Positions 53,201-61,548 of a stretch of 64,000 nucleotides of DNA are shown here, in pieces. Made by a program: the position numbers and the translations under genes. Within the stretch, counting starts at the first letter, position 1. The number at the start of each line of letters is the position of its first letter. Source of the DNA: an uncultured Dorea sp. (GTDB lineage Bacteria > Bacillota > Clostridia > Lachnospirales > Lachnospiraceae); contig NZ_CAKRAH010000006.1 in the NCBI RefSeq assembly GCF_934294775.1, forward strand, positions 1 to 64,000. The letters are read 5' to 3'. Under the pieces are notes generated by a model that had not been told where the DNA came from, searched no databases, and worked only from the letters and a program-made list of their open reading frames with translations.

Positions 53201-53574
53201 CAACCTTCCGTCGTTGTATCATTGGCTGTAAATTCCCATCCCTTGTCAATATTCACTACCTGACGGCTCTTTGCCTGATCTTCTTCCGGGGTTTCAGGAT
53301 CATCCTTATCGGCAGGATCAATCGGTAATTCATTATCATCCTCTGCAGTCACACTTTCTGTCTGATTTTCCACGACTGCTTCTTCTGTACCTGTTTCTTC
53401 CTGATTTTCGGCATCTTTTTGTACTTCTTCATTCGTTTCCGGGTCTGGTATGGTTTCTTCAACCGTTTGTTCTTCTACTCCGGTTTGCGTTCCATTTACT
53501 GCCTGCGCATTTACAAACGGAACACCGGAGAAAACCATACTTCCGACGAGTAATATTGCTATTTTCCTTTTCAT
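50254..53574 (-). CDS. Secreted GH2 family glycosidase (beta-galactosidase-like) with six ChW repeats
   Basis: A 1106-residue secreted protein. A signal peptide (MKRKIAILLVGSMVFSGVPFVNA) precedes a Glu/Asp/Thr-rich linker and the GH2 set: jelly-roll sugar-binding, Ig-like and TIM-barrel domains. GVGLHQDREG, HPSIMMWGIQNEVY (acid/base Glu) and IMLTEYGAG (probable nucleophile Glu) are seen. The last 280 residues are six ChW repeats (Clostridial hydrophobic with conserved W, YxxHxQxxGW...KRLEA). The ATG at 53574 has AAAGGAG upstream. The enzyme may trim a glycan on the cell surface or feed on an outside one. Its place in a polysaccharide locus is unusual. Confidence 0.92.
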   Translation of the reverse strand: MKRKIAILLVGSMVFSGVPFVNAQAVNGTQTGVEEQTVEETIPDPETNEEVQKDAENQEETGTEEAVVENQTESVTAEDDNELPIDPADKDDPETPEEDQAKSRQVVNIDKGWEFTANDTTTEGWSFPNGGASGTVDLPHCWEYVHPSKSYIPQFNQKTVTYTKTVDVSEIKNNHMFLKFYGSARNTEVLIDGEKVGTHVGGYSAFVFDISDYVKEKDQITITANVTNMDTTSIPINVDYTQWGGIYRDVELISTEDQYIATEDYGNDGIYVDYSLQGNMAAVKLRTELSNKAEEAKNLKLVTEIQDADGNPVSTDERTVMVDADTTAESFETNYRIPSVHLWNGTEDPYLYTMKVEVYDESGENLLDTVSKEFGVRTYEIKDGKFYLNGNEYEIHGVGLHQDREGYGNAVPDELKKQDLDLMQEMGVNAIRTSHYPHDQYVYDQADERGIIVYAEIPYYLLLSNAESYQDSVRAQLKEMIRQGYNHPSIMMWGIQNEVYQSDKFAQFGDDFKVDKETLIAFNKSLAELAQSEDESRYIVQAEIDGTDANETAAEWSRDGRVDFTGLNLYVGFKSDVSSAGEEGRKKITDTLNKKIDKYKKNYGTEDTPTSIMLTEYGAGANINQHATVDEDFSWSGKDASGDKHYEEYQSYLLETYYKMIQDRGDIPVSFVWNMFDFSCYRNEGGLPRTNTKGLVCYDHGTKKDAFYFYKANWNQKDKFVYLTSRRYTERKKRIEQLKVYSNCDKVELFVNNKSVGYGEKQQSGVFVWNDVTLDAENENEIRAVGTVNGDYKSYTDEISGITITPASVTYQTHMQDKGWMDEVKDGETAGITGESKRMEALKVKLEDANCEGSVEYRTHVENKGWLDWVKDGELSGTSGESLRMEAVQLKLTGEIAEKYDIYYRVHAQNFGWLDWAKNGEKAGTAGYGYRLEAIEIRLVKKGGETPGKTDTPMEQRMVKYQTHVQDIGNSGWVYDGELAGSVGKSKRMEAISILLPSLLNVNVNYSAHIQDIGWQKEKKNGQLAGTEGQSKRLEAIKIRLSGKEADQYDIYYQVHAQDYGWLGWAKNGEAAGTEGLSKRLEAVRIVIVNKGDAAPGNTTKPFVKK
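50308..51144 (-). repeat. Coding region of six ChW repeats in the GH2 protein
   Basis: Six units of about 45 residues, each with a Y-x-x-H-x-Q-x-x-G-W core and an SKRLEA-type block, in two groups of three split by a short GKTDTPMEQ linker. The DNA units are diverged, so this is an old duplication. ChW units are linked to cell-surface or protein binding in Clostridia. Confidence 0.8.
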
Positions 53575-53626
53575 CTCTCTCCTTTTAGAATGGCACTTGA
53601 ACCACCCGTTCCTCCTCTTTTGTTCA

Positions 53627-53635
53627 ATCATAACA
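53627..53635 (-). promoter_or_regulatory. Extended -10 element upstream of the GH2 gene
   Basis: TGTTATGAT on the minus strand, about 52 bases before the start codon. It is identical to the element in front of galM. No good -35 box is visible at 17 bases. Confidence 0.35.
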
Positions 53636-53695
53636 TATTGACATAATATTTTCCTCATTTTCGACAAAAAATGTGCTTTTTTCAGTGAATAAATT

Positions 53696-55261
53696 TTAAT
53701 TCTCTACACGATTTACGCATTCTTCTAAAAATGCCACATAGTTTTCAAAATTCAGGCCCTGAACGTAGCGTCTGGCTTTCGCTGTCATATGTTTCTTTTT
53801 CAGGTTTTTCCCATCCAAGATTTTACAGGTTTTTTCCACAACCTGTTTCAAATCAAAATGATCCACCAAAATTCCTCTTCCCTCAGAAAGCATCACATGA
53901 ATTCCTCCTGTACAGGCAAAACCTATGACAGGCACTTCGTTATTCATCGCTTCCAGCACCGTAGACGGAAATGGATCCTCTCTTGACAATCCCCAGAATG
54001 CTTTTGCATTTTTCAGAATCTGACCATATTCTTCACTGTCTTTTACAAATCGAACAAAATGAAAATTCTCCTCAAATCCGCTTCTGCGTATCTGGTCTTT
54101 CATCCAGCATTCCAATTCTTTATTCTGAAACTCCCCCGTCCACACAAAATGTATGTCCGCTTTTTTATTCAGAAGAACAATTGCTGCATCGACAAACAGA
54201 TCCACTCCTTTTCGAAGCTCCGCCGTTCCAGAACTCATAACATATTCTTTTTCATCAAGCTGATATTTTTTTAATACTTCCGGCCGTTCTTCCTCACACT
54301 TTTTCAGATATACCCCCTGTGGATGGATAAATGGTTTCCCACTTATCTTTCCAAAAACGTTCTTAAAGTCATTTCTTACAAATTCATTTGGAAATACTAC
54401 GTAATCCGCATATTTGGCCACATTTTTTCCAGGTTTTACAAATCCATAATACTCAATTGTCGTCTTCATCTCATGAATTAATGAAATGATTTTAAATCCA
54501 CATTCCTTTAATTTTTTCATACAAATACCTGATACGACCGTGTTTGCAATGACTGTATGATATCCGTTTTTTTGAAGTTTTTTGATTTCCTGAGCAAAAT
54601 GCTCTTCTGACGTAAGTTCTTTTTGCTCACCTTTTTGATCTATCCTGATCCATTTCTGTTCTACATGCGGATGACTGCTCAAACAGATCAATGGAATCTT
54701 ACTCTCTCTATATCTGCTTTCCAGATAACCGTTTCCCGGGAAAAGTGACAGTACGGTTACTCCTTTTCCATTTTCTTTCATCTTTCTGGCAATATTACAG
54801 GCAAGTATCGGCGCGCCTGTTTCGGATAATTCGTGGGTTAAAACAATTACTTTTTCCTTTTCATTCTGGTCTTCTAAATCTGCAAGTGCTTCCAAAGTAA
54901 AATATCGGAACTTACATTTACCTGTACACTCTACCGGATCCAGTCTGATCGAACGAACCGGAGTTTCCCACTGTATATCCAGTTGTACCCCCTTATCAGA
55001 CTGTACCCAGCTTTTTACGGTTCTGTCTTCTGAATAATCCTCCCCATCCTTGCTGTAGTAAACAGTCATATGTTCATCTGATACGTCCATCATTGCTTCT
55101 TCCATTTCATAAGCAATTCTGATCTTACATACTGGTACATCAAGTCTGATATATAAATGTGGGTCTGGCTGCTGATATTCCCAACAACCATCATCTTCTA
55201 TATTCATACCATCCATCTGTGTTATTTTTCCACCAAAAATCATTTCCGTCTTTTCTTTCAA
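53696..55261 (-). CDS. GT4-type glycosyltransferase with a novel N-terminal beta-rich domain
   Basis: A 521-residue protein. Residues 1-135 form a beta-rich region (DPHLYIRLDVPVCKIRIAYE) without signal peptide that I cannot place. From about 140 a GT-B fold follows with VIVLTHELSETGAPILACNIA, a 'MSSGTAELRKGVDLFVDAA' segment and a C-terminal donor site LSREDPFPSTVLEAMNNEVPVI. That is the EX7E-type GT4 signature. It probably uses nucleotide sugars inside the cell. The TTG at 55261 has AAAGGAGG six bases upstream, so I prefer it to the frame from 55291. Confidence 0.85.
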   Translation of the reverse strand: MKEKTEMIFGGKITQMDGMNIEDDGCWEYQQPDPHLYIRLDVPVCKIRIAYEMEEAMMDVSDEHMTVYYSKDGEDYSEDRTVKSWVQSDKGVQLDIQWETPVRSIRLDPVECTGKCKFRYFTLEALADLEDQNEKEKVIVLTHELSETGAPILACNIARKMKENGKGVTVLSLFPGNGYLESRYRESKIPLICLSSHPHVEQKWIRIDQKGEQKELTSEEHFAQEIKKLQKNGYHTVIANTVVSGICMKKLKECGFKIISLIHEMKTTIEYYGFVKPGKNVAKYADYVVFPNEFVRNDFKNVFGKISGKPFIHPQGVYLKKCEEERPEVLKKYQLDEKEYVMSSGTAELRKGVDLFVDAAIVLLNKKADIHFVWTGEFQNKELECWMKDQIRRSGFEENFHFVRFVKDSEEYGQILKNAKAFWGLSREDPFPSTVLEAMNNEVPVIGFACTGGIHVMLSEGRGILVDHFDLKQVVEKTCKILDGKNLKKKHMTAKARRYVQGLNFENYVAFLEECVNRVEN

Positions 55262-55287
55262 TTTTGGTCCTCCTTTATGTTCCAGCT

Positions 55288-57045
55288 TCAAGATTTTTCT
55301 ATCCGTATCCGAAAGTCACTTGTTTTCAATGACAGATTTTTATTATAATTGGGATCTCCGTTTTTTATCTTTTTATCCCAGCGTAGCTTAAAATATTCCT
55401 TCTCTGTCTTTTCCGGATTTTTTTCTTTCTTTTCATGATAGATTCTGGCATAAGGCGTATATACACTTAATTTTCCACTTTCTCCGGCTCGAAGACAGAA
55501 ATCAATCATCCCCAACGCCCCGGTAAATTTTTCATCAAATCCACCTAATTCTTCCAGAACAGATTTTTTTACCATAATCCCGGCTCCTGCCACAGCACTA
55601 TACTCCATCTGTGTATTCATTCTGGAAAAATAATTATGATCTCCGTCTAACACTCCATAAAAAGCATATCCAGCCGCATCCTCCAGTCCAAGCACAACTC
55701 CTGCATGCTCCACAAGATTTTTTGAAAAACAAATCTTTGCCCCGACACATGCCACTTCCTTTCGCATACATATTCCTGTCAGTTCAAGGATGCTGTCACC
55801 ATCTTCGAGTTCTGCATCTCCGTACAAATATAAAAGATAAGATCCTGCAGTTTCTTTGGCCGTTTTATTTCTTATTTCTGCTTCTGTTTTATCGGCCGAA
55901 TTATAAATTACTTCAATCCTTCCTTCTTCTTTCAAGGCTTCAAGATATGCTTTTAATCCATCTATTTTTGTGTCTTCTTCAAGGTTTGCTGCCACCAAAA
56001 TTTCATAATTTTCCCAATTAGATAATTCTATTGATTTTATACATCGTTCCAGTTTTTCTTTGCTTTCTCTGTATTCTATGATTACAGATACCTTTGGTTC
56101 TTCTTTTATCTGATATCTGGTACGGTACAGACCCGGATTTTCCGTCTCCTCCACGATTGCATTTTTTCTGCCAATCCGTTCATAATGCGCCTGTACTGCT
56201 CTTTTTCCGGCCTCGAATGCATATCGTTTACTCTCTGGATTCTCCGCTGTGGAATCCATATGTGCCCGCCAGTGATATAAAATATCCGGTATATGATAGA
56301 TATTTCCGGTATTTTCTGTACATCTAAGGACAAAGTCATAATCCTGTGCTCCGTTAAACTGAGGATCCAGTCCTTTTACTCTTTCCATTAATCTTTTACT
56401 TACCACCACCAGATGACAGAAATAATTTACCGAACACAAAAGATCCGGATTGTAATCTGGTTTAAAATGTGGCTCAAAAAGCTGCTGCCCATCCATGGAA
56501 ATTTTGTCTTCATCCGAATATATCATCTCTATTTCTGGATACTGTTCAAAAACAGCTGCACATTCATATAGCGCATTTGGTGCCAGTAAGTCATCATGAT
56601 CTGCAAACACAATATAATCTCCGGATGCAATTGCAATCCCTTCATTGGTATTCTGGGAAATCTGCATCTGACACTCTTTGTCAGTCACATGGATTCTTTT
56701 ATCCATCTTCTCAAATTCGCACAGCATCTGTTTTAGCGGTGAATTTTTTCCACTTCCATCCGACAGACACAATTCCCAGTTGCTATAGGTCTGTTTCCTA
56801 ACCGAATCAATCAGTTCCTGCAGATATCGTTCATTGGTTTTATATAATGGTACCACAATACTGAATTTCGGCTCCCACACAAATTTGTGATTTCTCTGCT
56901 TTTCCAAAACTTCTTCTGACATCTCGTGGTTCTTCCGCCACAGATCATAACGCTTCTTGTTCTCTTTTGTAAGCTTTTGATATATGATGCCCAGTGTTTT
57001 TCCGATTCCATATGATTCTATATATTTACTAATTCGATTTTGCAC
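55288..57045 (-). CDS. Two-domain GT2 with a degenerate second domain
   Basis: A protein of about 585 residues, paralogous to the GT2 at 43175-44995. The first GT2 domain is intact (FSIVVPLYKTNERYL, VFADHDDLLAPNALYE). In the second, the acidic motif expected as LLLLNND reads LLYLYGDAELEDGDS, and other catalytic positions are also changed. The GAGIMVKKSVLEELGGFDEKF block is retained. The GTG at 57045 follows AGGTGG by four bases and is preferred to the ATG at 57087, which has no site. It follows the terminator at 57102-57128. Confidence 0.82.
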   Translation of the reverse strand: MQNRISKYIESYGIGKTLGIIYQKLTKENKKRYDLWRKNHEMSEEVLEKQRNHKFVWEPKFSIVVPLYKTNERYLQELIDSVRKQTYSNWELCLSDGSGKNSPLKQMLCEFEKMDKRIHVTDKECQMQISQNTNEGIAIASGDYIVFADHDDLLAPNALYECAAVFEQYPEIEMIYSDEDKISMDGQQLFEPHFKPDYNPDLLCSVNYFCHLVVVSKRLMERVKGLDPQFNGAQDYDFVLRCTENTGNIYHIPDILYHWRAHMDSTAENPESKRYAFEAGKRAVQAHYERIGRKNAIVEETENPGLYRTRYQIKEEPKVSVIIEYRESKEKLERCIKSIELSNWENYEILVAANLEEDTKIDGLKAYLEALKEEGRIEVIYNSADKTEAEIRNKTAKETAGSYLLYLYGDAELEDGDSILELTGICMRKEVACVGAKICFSKNLVEHAGVVLGLEDAAGYAFYGVLDGDHNYFSRMNTQMEYSAVAGAGIMVKKSVLEELGGFDEKFTGALGMIDFCLRAGESGKLSVYTPYARIYHEKKEKNPEKTEKEYFKLRWDKKIKNGDPNYNKNLSLKTSDFRIRIEKS

Positions 57046-57101
57046 AATTCCACCTACTTTACCTCTCTGGAACAGTTTTCGTTCCATACTCTGTCGTAAT
57101 A

Positions 57102-57128
57102 CAAAAAGAAGGCAGATAATTATCTGCC
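57102..57128 (-). terminator. Terminator of the ABC exporter operon
   Basis: Hairpin 57111-57128 (GGCAGATAATTATCTGCC, an 8-bp palindrome-type stem) followed on the minus strand by TTCTTTTT. It lies right after the gene at 57136-57741 and separates the exporter from the downstream glycosyltransferase. Confidence 0.85.
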
Positions 57129-57135
57129 CTGCCTT

Positions 57136-57741
57136 TTATTTAAACAATTTATAAAGCCATCTCATAAACAGAATGATATAAGCAGCAAAACATAATGTCA
57201 CAATATATGTTTCGAGATCGAAACGATGTGTCAGCGAACGCATAACCCCCACTCCGTCAATTGCATTTCCATCATAAGTTAATGTTGCGGTATTATCTGC
57301 TCCCGGTGTATAGAATACCTGCACAGTACCCATTGCACTGTTTTTCACGATCAGATTGAATGTATAATTCTTTCCCTTTGTGTTTACAACAGTATCAAAC
57401 TTAAGCTTAAAGAATTTTCCGCTGCGCAATTTCCCAAGGTTTTCTTCTCCTTGTGCAACACAATCTCCAGATTCCTGATCCACTACTTCATAGGAAATCA
57501 CAGCCTGACTCTTATCCTGGATGTTATCTGCAGACAGCTTGATTGCCATTCCGTCCAGTTTTTCTTCTTTACACTGAAAATTCTGCGAAATCTGTTTTCC
57601 TTCTTCCAGAGGGATCGATAAAAATTTACTAGTATCACAGCTTGTATCATAAAAAGATACCGGCTTATCTATAACCGCATAAACTCCGGCCAATGCTAAA
57701 ATAACTAAAATTAAAATAATTGTTTTTATTTTTGATTTCAT
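57136..57741 (-). CDS. Bitopic membrane protein of unknown function in the exporter operon
   Basis: A 201-residue protein with one N-terminal helix (about 6-22), a 150-residue extracytoplasmic beta-rich part with two cysteines (TSCDTSKF and FQCKEE), and a C-terminal helix (about 176-195). I do not recognise a family. It lies 20 bases after the ABC ATPase gene and just before the terminator, so it is co-expressed with the exporter. A role at the outer face, for example chain binding or transfer, is conjecture. Confidence 0.7.
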   Translation of the reverse strand: MKSKIKTIILILVILALAGVYAVIDKPVSFYDTSCDTSKFLSIPLEEGKQISQNFQCKEEKLDGMAIKLSADNIQDKSQAVISYEVVDQESGDCVAQGEENLGKLRSGKFFKLKFDTVVNTKGKNYTFNLIVKNSAMGTVQVFYTPGADNTATLTYDGNAIDGVGVMRSLTHRFDLETYIVTLCFAAYIILFMRWLYKLFK

Positions 57742-57761
57742 TGTTTCGATATACTCCTATC

Positions 57762-58496
57762 CTATGAAGCACTGTATATTTCTGCAATATTCTTAGAATC
57801 TCCAAACATCTTTACGGTTCCTTTGTCTAACCATACGACTTTATTACACAGTTCTTCTACCTGTTCAATACTATGGGAAACAAACAACAGTGTTGTTCCC
57901 TGATCCAACATATGTTTAATACGGTTTTTACATTTTTCCTGAAATCTGAAATCGCCTACAGACAATACTTCATCGACAATCAAAATATCCGGAATTCCAA
58001 TTGTTGCAATCGAGAATGCCAGTCTGGATATCATTCCGGAAGAAAAATTCTTTACTGGAACATTCATAAAATCCTTCAGTTCCGAGAATTCTACAATATC
58101 CTCATAGTGTTTCTGCATCTCCTGTCTTGAGTATCCAAGAAGTGCGCCATTCAGATATACATTTTCTTCCGCCGTCAGATCATAGTCAAATCCTGCCCCA
58201 AGCTCAATCAGTGGTGCTACCGAACCACCGATCTGTACACTGCCCTTTGTCGGCTTTAACACACCGGCAATTACTTTTAACATTGTACTTTTTCCACTTC
58301 CGTTCAGTCCGATCAATCCCAGTGCATCTCCTTTATTGATACTGAAGCTTACATCCTTCAATGCCCAGAACTCTCCATATGAAAGCTGCTTTTTTGCAGT
58401 TTTGATCACATATTCTTTAAAACTGGTTACTTTTTCTGATACGAGGCTAAACCGCATCGATACATGCTCTACCTTGATGATTTCTTGATTTTCCAT
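57762..58496 (-). CDS. ABC transporter ATP-binding protein, polysaccharide export (TagH/Wzt-like)
   Basis: A 244-residue ATPase. Walker A is GLNGSGKST, the signature is NFSSGMISRLAFSIA, and Walker B is ILIVDEVLSVGD followed by the LFVSHSIEQV switch. The N-terminal VSMRFSLVSEKVTSFKEYVI segment is typical of the TagH/KpsT class. It lacks the C-terminal carbohydrate-binding domain of Wzt, so chain recognition by that route is unlikely. The ATG at 58496 has AAGGAG six bases upstream, and the permease gene ends 11 bases earlier. Confidence 0.93.
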   Translation of the reverse strand: MENQEIIKVEHVSMRFSLVSEKVTSFKEYVIKTAKKQLSYGEFWALKDVSFSINKGDALGLIGLNGSGKSTMLKVIAGVLKPTKGSVQIGGSVAPLIELGAGFDYDLTAEENVYLNGALLGYSRQEMQKHYEDIVEFSELKDFMNVPVKNFSSGMISRLAFSIATIGIPDILIVDEVLSVGDFRFQEKCKNRIKHMLDQGTTLLFVSHSIEQVEELCNKVVWLDKGTVKMFGDSKNIAEIYSAS

Positions 58497-58506
58497 AATG
58501 TTCTCC

Positions 58507-59283
58507 TTATATATCCAAAATAAAGCTATCCTGTCTCTTGTAGAAGACATATAAACCGATTACCAGCATAACTCCGCATTCAATTAATGCAATTGCGATT
58601 GAACTCAGACTCGGAAGTGTATTATACATCATAACATTCCTGAACATCTGTAAAATATTCGTAATCGGATTCAGCAATACAATTGGCTTTAACCATTCCG
58701 GAAGTATGGACATCGGATAAATAACCGGTGTCAGATACATCAATGCAGTAACAAATACTGAATACAAATGCATGATATCACGGAATTTTACAGTAATTGC
58801 CGATAATAACAATCCTACCCCCAGTGAAAATGCCACGATAAAAAACAGCGGGATTGGTACAAGTAATACTGTATAATGCAGTTCCACACGCATCGCTACC
58901 ATTACGCAGATCAATGCTGTGAAAGATGCAAGCAGGTTAATTGTACTTGAAAAGGTTCTTGCTAGAATAAACAAATATTTTGGCACATAAACTTTTTTAA
59001 TCAATGGTCCATTATCTATGATTGCTGACATTGATGTAGTCGTTACTTCTGAGTAAAAATTAAATATCAGCTGACCACTCAGCAAATATACCGGAAAATA
59101 CTCTACGTCAAATTTAAACAGGTTCGAAAATACCACAGACAATACAATCATCATAAAGAGCGGATTCAGTAATGTCCATAAAACACCCAGCACGGATTTT
59201 CTGTATTTTACTTTGATATCTCGTGCGATCAGCTCACTTAACAGTGGCTGAAACTTTTTAAAATTTTGTATATACCTCGTCAC
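58507..59283 (-). CDS. ABC-2 type permease, polysaccharide export (TagG/Wzm-like)
   Basis: A 258-residue permease with about six membrane helices and the ABC-2 pattern (LIARDIKVKYRKSVLGVLWTLLNP cut by the usual loop, PVIYPMSILP near the end). It exports a finished lipid-linked glycan together with the ATPase. The start is a GTG at 59283 with GGAGGA seven bases upstream. A promoter at 59329-59357 makes permease, ATPase and the unknown membrane gene a separate three-gene operon. Confidence 0.92.
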   Translation of the reverse strand: MTRYIQNFKKFQPLLSELIARDIKVKYRKSVLGVLWTLLNPLFMMIVLSVVFSNLFKFDVEYFPVYLLSGQLIFNFYSEVTTTSMSAIIDNGPLIKKVYVPKYLFILARTFSSTINLLASFTALICVMVAMRVELHYTVLLVPIPLFFIVAFSLGVGLLLSAITVKFRDIMHLYSVFVTALMYLTPVIYPMSILPEWLKPIVLLNPITNILQMFRNVMMYNTLPSLSSIAIALIECGVMLVIGLYVFYKRQDSFILDI

Positions 59284-59328
59284 AATTATTCCTCCAACTT
59301 TATCTGTTATAATTGAACAATCTTTTTT

Positions 59329-59357
59329 AGTATAGCATTTCTTTCTCTATTAAACAA
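59329..59357 (-). promoter_or_regulatory. SigmaA promoter of the ABC exporter operon
   Basis: TTGTTT (59352-59357), a 17-base spacer and TATACT (59329-59334) on the minus strand, about 45 bases before the GTG start. Confidence 0.65.
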
Positions 59358-59365
59358 GTATCGGT

Positions 59366-61540
59366 TTATTTTACCTGATACATTCTAAGAATCTCACCTT
59401 CAACATTCTTCCAGTCTCTTTCAGCTGCCACAGACAGCCCGTTCTGATAAAGCTTCTCCTGAAGCTTCTCGTCACGTATCAGTTCCTCCAGTTTTTCCCT
59501 TGCCTGTGCAATATTCCCTGCATCATATAACAGGCAGTTTTCATGATCTTTCAGATATTCTACATTTCCCCCGTTTGGAACGGCCAGAACATACCCTCCG
59601 GTAGCCATCATTTCAAGTGGTGGGTATGAAAAGCTTTCCAGAAGACTGGTTTTCAACAAAATGTCACACTGCTCATATATTTCCGGGACCTTCTCATACG
59701 GTACTTTGTGGAAGAAACGATCTACACGGTAAGTTTCTTTTGGCTGTGCATTATAGGACATGTACCAGATTTCAAATCTGTCTTTATCAAGTCCGTTTGT
59801 CACTCCAAAAGATTCATCTACATTTTTGTAGTCTACCGCACAGTCTCCCTCGATCAATATACGGATTTTTCCATTCAGATTTCTCCGCCTGACAGGGAAT
59901 CGTTCTGTTTCCAGTCCATTTGGTGCATAGGCACACCGATGACCATAATCTTCTAACAGCCACTCCTGGCACCATCTTGATATCGTCAAAAATTCCACAT
60001 CATCTGCTGGCATATACGACTGATTTGCCAGCTTTCTAAGCGGATGGTTTTCTTCATAAAAATCCGTTTCAAAATTCTGAACCAGGTAATATTTATGACT
60101 GGCCCTTGTGTAGTTTTCAATCTTTTCTACCGTTGTCCACATCGTCGCGATCATGTAATCGGCTTTTCCAGAACATCTGGTATCTTCAAGACTGATTACC
60201 GGGAATCTACATCCGTCAAACTCACACCATTTTTCCTCTGTGCTAAGCGCAAAGAGCATAACATCTTTTCCTGCTCTTTGCAACATAGCCGCATGTTTCA
60301 ACGCAACTTTAATTCCACCACTGATCTCCAGCCCGGGAAGTACAAAAATGTAATTTTCTGTAAGTTCTTCCTCCATGATCTTCCATATATTCCGTCCAGT
60401 TTTAAATGTTGCATGTCCTTTCACACATTCCTGATATGCATTTTCAGCTATTCTTCTTCGTTCCTGAGGACATTCAATCATTTTCTCCAAAGCTTTTTTC
60501 CACTCATCTTTGCTGTTACAAAGCAGTCCTGTTCTTCCGTCTTCCATGCAATCATGAAATGCTCCCACATCACTTGCAATTGTTACCACTTTTACAAGTG
60601 CGGCCTCTGTCCATTTATTCTCAGATTTCGCTTCATTAAAAATTGTCTCTTCCAATGGTGCAAGGTTTATATCCATCTGTGCGATTATTTCAGGAAGTTT
60701 TCTCCAATCTCCAAACGGTACCTTCTTGATGCGTTCCTGATATTTTTTTAATTCTTCCGGAAGGTCCAGTTCTCCGGCCAGATATAATTCTACGTCTGTA
60801 TGTACTTCCAGCACCTCTTCCAGCACCGGCAGAATCATTTCAAAATCTGCATTATGCGTAATACTTCCACTAAAATATCCGATTCTGGTAATTCCGTCCT
60901 CTTTTTTCACATTTTTCCATGCCTGTTTCGACAATGCCACCATTTCTTCCGACGCTACATTTCGATTCAGATAAACCTTTGGAACATAGTTTCGCAGTTC
61001 CATTTCCAGACGCCCCGTTGTTGTGATTGCAAAATCTGATGCTTTTAAAAGCTTTTGCATGTCCATTACATTTGCATCATAGGCTTTTTTATCTTCTGCT
61101 TTCATCGCTGCCACAAACGGTATCTGATCCGTATACGCCGTATCAACAACAAGGTCATCAATATCGTAAATCACTTTCTTATTCAGTTCTTTTGCCACCG
61201 CGACAAACTCCCGGATTACTTCTGTTTCCGGGCAGCGAAAGAACACAAATGCACGGTAATAACGTACCATGTCCAGTTCAAGTTCTCTGAAGTAAACTTC
61301 ATCCGTTGCATACCGGTACGCCTCAAGCTGTTCTCTTTGATGCTTTACCCGGTATCTCCATGGATGAGGAAGGTCTTCCCCACATCCGCTGATAAAAAGT
61401 ATATCTTTATATTCTTTTTCTACTTTTTTTCTCTTTTTTATCTGCTTTTCTATATAACCCTTTGTTTTTTTTGTGCATCCGGTTACACCTTCATCATGGA
61501 CTGTAACAAATGCTTTTTTAATCAAACGAGCTGCTCCCAT
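59366..61540 (-). CDS. Bimodular GT-B glycosyltransferase (WsaF-like second half)
   Basis: A 724-residue protein with two GT-B-like halves. The first (about 45-385) shows DILFISGCGEDLPHPWRYRV, a central RIGYFSGSITHNADFE, and a PLEETIFNEAKSENKWTEAALV donor motif. The second (about 390-724) shows NYIFVLPGLEISGGIKVALKHA and TSLLESFSYPPLEMMATGG, like rhamnan glycosyltransferases of the WsaF type. The first half is paralogous to the partial gene at 63358. It starts nine bases after the GT2 upstream. It lies upstream of the exporter and probably helps build the exported chain. Confidence 0.87.
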   Translation of the reverse strand: MGAARLIKKAFVTVHDEGVTGCTKKTKGYIEKQIKKRKKVEKEYKDILFISGCGEDLPHPWRYRVKHQREQLEAYRYATDEVYFRELELDMVRYYRAFVFFRCPETEVIREFVAVAKELNKKVIYDIDDLVVDTAYTDQIPFVAAMKAEDKKAYDANVMDMQKLLKASDFAITTTGRLEMELRNYVPKVYLNRNVASEEMVALSKQAWKNVKKEDGITRIGYFSGSITHNADFEMILPVLEEVLEVHTDVELYLAGELDLPEELKKYQERIKKVPFGDWRKLPEIIAQMDINLAPLEETIFNEAKSENKWTEAALVKVVTIASDVGAFHDCMEDGRTGLLCNSKDEWKKALEKMIECPQERRRIAENAYQECVKGHATFKTGRNIWKIMEEELTENYIFVLPGLEISGGIKVALKHAAMLQRAGKDVMLFALSTEEKWCEFDGCRFPVISLEDTRCSGKADYMIATMWTTVEKIENYTRASHKYYLVQNFETDFYEENHPLRKLANQSYMPADDVEFLTISRWCQEWLLEDYGHRCAYAPNGLETERFPVRRRNLNGKIRILIEGDCAVDYKNVDESFGVTNGLDKDRFEIWYMSYNAQPKETYRVDRFFHKVPYEKVPEIYEQCDILLKTSLLESFSYPPLEMMATGGYVLAVPNGGNVEYLKDHENCLLYDAGNIAQAREKLEELIRDEKLQEKLYQNGLSVAAERDWKNVEGEILRMYQVK

Positions 61541-61548
61541 CCTATCAC

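Noticed and set aside
60044..60751. Plus-strand open frame of 235 codons within the bimodular GT gene
   Set aside because: It is antisense to a gene with clear glycosyltransferase motifs and has no ribosome binding site.
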